Of a stretch of DNA of 9,182 bases, positions 7,134 through 9,182 are shown piece after piece; position 1 is the first letter of the stretch, and every line of letters starts with the position of its first letter. The stretch covers positions 1 through 9,182 of the forward strand of contig JALWGO010000214.1 in NCBI GenBank assembly GCA_027038805.1. Reading direction: 5' to 3'. The translations under genes were made by a program, and so were the position numbers. This DNA comes from Thermoprotei archaeon (GTDB taxonomy: Archaea > Thermoproteota > Thermoprotei_A > Sulfolobales > WANQ01). Below the pieces are notes generated by a model. The model was not told where the DNA came from. It did no database searches and saw only the letters and a list, made by a program, of their open reading frames with translations.

Positions 7134-7692
7134 GTGGCTAAAAATACGCGGTAAGAATAACTTCAACCTAATAATAACACATGAACCCACGTACGTTAAT
7201 TACAAGTGGGCACTTGACCAGCTAGGACAGATACTTGGTAGGTTTACTATAATAGATACGGCACAGTCAAGGATACTTGCAAGAGTTGATGATCCCTACG
7301 AAGCTGTAGACTTGATAGCAGAGTTTTTACCAGAAGATACCCCCATTTTACGAGTTATACCGGTTGATAGGGTTCTAGAGCCATATGTTGAAGATGTTGC
7401 CGATGAAGCGTGGAGTTTAGCTGAAGAAAAGATCCCAGAGGATAAAACATATAGGGTTACGGTGGAAGGAGGACATCTTTATTGGCGAAAGAATGGACAA
7501 TGGGCTCATACAATAGACGCCATAAAACATATTGCTTCAAAAATTAATCGAAAAGTAGACTTAGAAAACTATGAGTGGATCGTGTACGTTAGGGTGCTGA
7601 GAGTACGTTATACGGAATACGCTGCTTTAACGGTTGCTCCAGCAAAGTATATTTTCTCAAAAGCTAAGCAAAAGAAAAGGGCTACTGCTTGA
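7134..7692 (+). CDS. THUMP-domain RNA-binding protein (COG1818, Tan1/THUMPD1-like), start unresolved
   Basis: Reading the frame open from 7132 gives about 185 residues: LKIRGKNNFNLIITHEPTYV, then ILARVDDPYEAV, TPILRVIPVDRVLEPYVEDV, YRVTVEGGHLYWRK and DLENYEWIVYVRVLRV, ending in a Lys-rich tail. This is the THUMP fold, which binds tRNA acceptor stems; the eukaryotic relatives assist the tRNA N4-acetylcytidine acetyltransferase. An archaeal role in tRNA modification is inferred. The coding frame has no ATG, GTG or TTG between the TAA at 7129-7131 and TTG 7312, and starting at 7312 would delete a third of the domain. GTG 7134 is one base out of frame and would need a shift in the A5 run at 7140-7144; ATA 7144, 7 bases after ggtg, is a non-standard alternative. 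The last bases overlap the next gene (TTGA). Confidence 0.8.
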
Positions 7693-9095
7693 GGAGACTA
7701 TTTGGGACAGCTGGTATTAGAGCTACCTATTTGAAAACAATAACTCCGGAACTAGCATTTAATATAGGTTTATCTATAGCTAAATACGTCGGCAACCAGG
7801 GCCACATAGTAATAGGTCATGATACAAGAACTACCTCACCATTACTCTCTTTATCTGTAGCATCGGGAGCCATGAGTGGTGGATTAAATGTATTATTTCT
7901 CGGTCTAACACCCACACCAGTAGCGGCCTATGGTACTAGGAAACTACATGCAAGAACTGGCATCGTTGTAACAGCAAGCCATAACCCTCCAACCGATAAT
8001 GGCTTCAAAGTATTTGACGAACACGGTATGGAATACACTGTTCCCATGGAGCTAGAATTAGAGGAACTCATATACAATGTAAACAACAATTACTATGTTC
8101 CATGGCACAAAGTAGGCAATATAGAAAACATACATCTAGTAAACGATTACATCAATGATATACTAGAAAAACTAGATACCAAGAAGAGAAGAGAACCTAA
8201 AGTAATAGTTGATTGTGCTAATGGAACCGCATACAATGTTACACCGATCATCCTTAGATCAATGGGAGCAAAAGTAATCACGTCCAACTGCCAACCCGAC
8301 GGATTCTTTCCTGGAAGAGAACCAGAACCACGCCCAGACGTTCTAAACTACCTAAACTATCTATTAAAGGATTTGAACAGTGAAATAGCTCTCGCCCACG
8401 ATGGAGATGCAGATAGACTAAGCGTGATAACGAGAGAAGAAGGATTCATACGCCAAGACAGAATAATCGCTCTCTTTGCTAAATTAAAACTCGAAAAACA
8501 CGGTAAGGGCCTAATAATATCATCAATAGATACTGGAAGAGTACTAGATGACGTAGTTGAGAAGTATGGTGGAAAACTAATAAGATGGAAACTGGGTAAA
8601 ACCCATGAAAAATTAAAGGAGCATCCTAACGCTTTACTTGCCGCAGAACCTTGGAAGCTTATAGACCCAGAATGGGGGCTATGGGTAGATGGTATATATC
8701 AAGCAGCGTTTATAGGAAAACTGATAATAGAAACTAGCAAATTAGATGAACTATTAAAAGATATACCCGATTATCCCTTAGCTAGGTTTTCTTTAAAAGT
8801 AGATGAAAGTTCACGAGATAAAGTTTATGATTTAACAACTAAGAAGATCATGGAACACTATAAGAATCCTATTAAAATAACAACAATAGATGGGATACGT
8901 TTAGACTTCGAGGATAAATCATGGATACTTGTTAGAAAGAGTGGTACTGAACCAAAAATAAGATTCTATATAGAGGCATTAAAGTCAGATAAGTTAAAGG
9001 ATATTGTGAAAACTATTATAAACATCATAAATAAGGTGACATCAGAGATTAATGCAAAGATAAAACACTTAGAGGGGGTAGAATCATTCCTCTAA
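7689..9095 (+). CDS. glmM: Phosphohexomutase, probable phosphoglucosamine mutase
   Basis: A 468-residue alpha-D-phosphohexomutase that moves phosphate between C6 and C1 of a hexose phosphate. The start is TTG 7689, giving RRLFGTAGIR right at the N-terminus as in the family and overlapping the THUMP stop. The catalytic phosphoserine is S97 in TASHNP, the metal loop is DGDADR (238-243), and the phosphate-binding loop is RKSGTEP (416-422). The sugar-specificity loop, usually GE(E/Q)SG(H/G), reads AAEPWKLIDPEWG with E320 kept; this differs from bacterial GlmM. The substrate is therefore uncertain among glucosamine-, glucose- and mannose-phosphates. GlmM is favoured because glmS is close by and archaeal GlmM-like mutases are often annotated from this group, but 'phosphoglucomutase/phosphomannomutase' is a fair alternative. 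It probably forms an operon with the THUMP gene; its 3' end overlaps an opposing gene. Confidence 0.88.
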   Translation: MRRLFGTAGIRATYLKTITPELAFNIGLSIAKYVGNQGHIVIGHDTRTTSPLLSLSVASGAMSGGLNVLFLGLTPTPVAAYGTRKLHARTGIVVTASHNPPTDNGFKVFDEHGMEYTVPMELELEELIYNVNNNYYVPWHKVGNIENIHLVNDYINDILEKLDTKKRREPKVIVDCANGTAYNVTPIILRSMGAKVITSNCQPDGFFPGREPEPRPDVLNYLNYLLKDLNSEIALAHDGDADRLSVITREEGFIRQDRIIALFAKLKLEKHGKGLIISSIDTGRVLDDVVEKYGGKLIRWKLGKTHEKLKEHPNALLAAEPWKLIDPEWGLWVDGIYQAAFIGKLIIETSKLDELLKDIPDYPLARFSLKVDESSRDKVYDLTTKKIMEHYKNPIKITTIDGIRLDFEDKSWILVRKSGTEPKIRFYIEALKSDKLKDIVKTIINIINKVTSEINAKIKHLEGVESFL

Positions 9096-9182
9096 TACAA
9101 TAATTTTGTTCTGAACTCCTTCTTTCCTCATTAAACGTATAGTGTCGAGAGCTTTTGAGGCAAGCTCCATGGCTTTTCGCGC
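9084..9182 (-). CDS. C-terminal fragment of an unrecognised protein
   Basis: The reverse strand is open from the window edge to a TGA at 9086-9084, giving 32 codons. It reads ARKAMELASKALDTIRLMRK, then EGVQNKIIVLEE. It looks coding: a helix rich in Ala, Leu and Lys followed by a short hydrophobic strand and an acidic end, with archaeal codon choice. The final 12 bases overlap the end of the mutase gene, tail to tail. No family can be named from so little sequence. The competing reverse frame is also open but gives an unlikely composition. Confidence 0.5.
   Translation of the reverse strand, partial: ARKAMELASKALDTIRLMRKEGVQNKIIVLEE

Noticed and set aside
1..9182. tRNA, CRISPR, transposon or phage features
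   Set aside because: I saw no cloverleaf-like sequence, no spaced direct repeats, no transposase or inverted terminal repeats; base and codon use look even across the window.

Overview
This window looks like chromosomal DNA from a hyperthermophilic crenarchaeon, most like the Desulfurococcales (Staphylothermus/Thermosphaera relatives). That placement is inferred from several features: strong AT bias, heavy use of AGA/AGG arginine and ATA isoleucine codons, TATA boxes about 27 bases upstream of starts, stop/start overlaps, frequent TTG starts, and an all-archaeal gene set (tetraether-lipid-synthase-like radical SAM enzyme, stand-alone ArfC reductase, THUMP protein, archaeal-type phosphohexomutase). 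There is no tRNA, rRNA, CRISPR array, insertion sequence or prophage signal. Gene density is very high and no gene-free stretch exceeds about 95 bases.

Layout. (1) 1-1744, minus: glmS, nearly complete, with the C-terminal tail cut off by the window edge. (2) 1745-1815: a short divergent promoter region. (3) 1816-4523, plus: thiL, with its stop overlapping the start of an uncharacterised radical SAM / helix-hairpin-helix protein (COG1031-like). (4) 4524-4616: a spacer with two palindromes, a TATA box and a ribosome binding site. (5) 4617-6377, plus: a large radical SAM protein of the tetraether lipid synthase (Tes) family. (6) 6389-7048, minus: arfC, of riboflavin/F420 precursor synthesis, convergent with tes. 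(7) 7049-7133: a second divergent promoter region with two adjacent palindromic TATA-like elements. (8) about 7134-9095, plus: a THUMP-domain protein overlapping a GlmM-like phosphohexomutase. (9) 9084-9182, minus: the last 32 codons of an unrecognised gene that overlaps the 3' end of the mutase gene.

The genes are mostly core metabolism. GlmS and the GlmM-like mutase would give the first two steps from fructose-6-phosphate toward UDP-N-acetylglucosamine. ThiL makes thiamine diphosphate, ArfC feeds flavin and F420 synthesis, and the Tes homologue would join lipid tails into membrane-spanning tetraethers. The THUMP protein probably acts in tRNA modification. I see no obvious new multi-gene system. 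The most interesting points are the uncharacterised radical SAM/HhH enzyme translationally coupled to thiL, with its unusual CX7CX2C cluster motif; the THUMP gene, whose coding frame has no ordinary start codon; and the Tes homologue with a palindrome abutting its TATA box.
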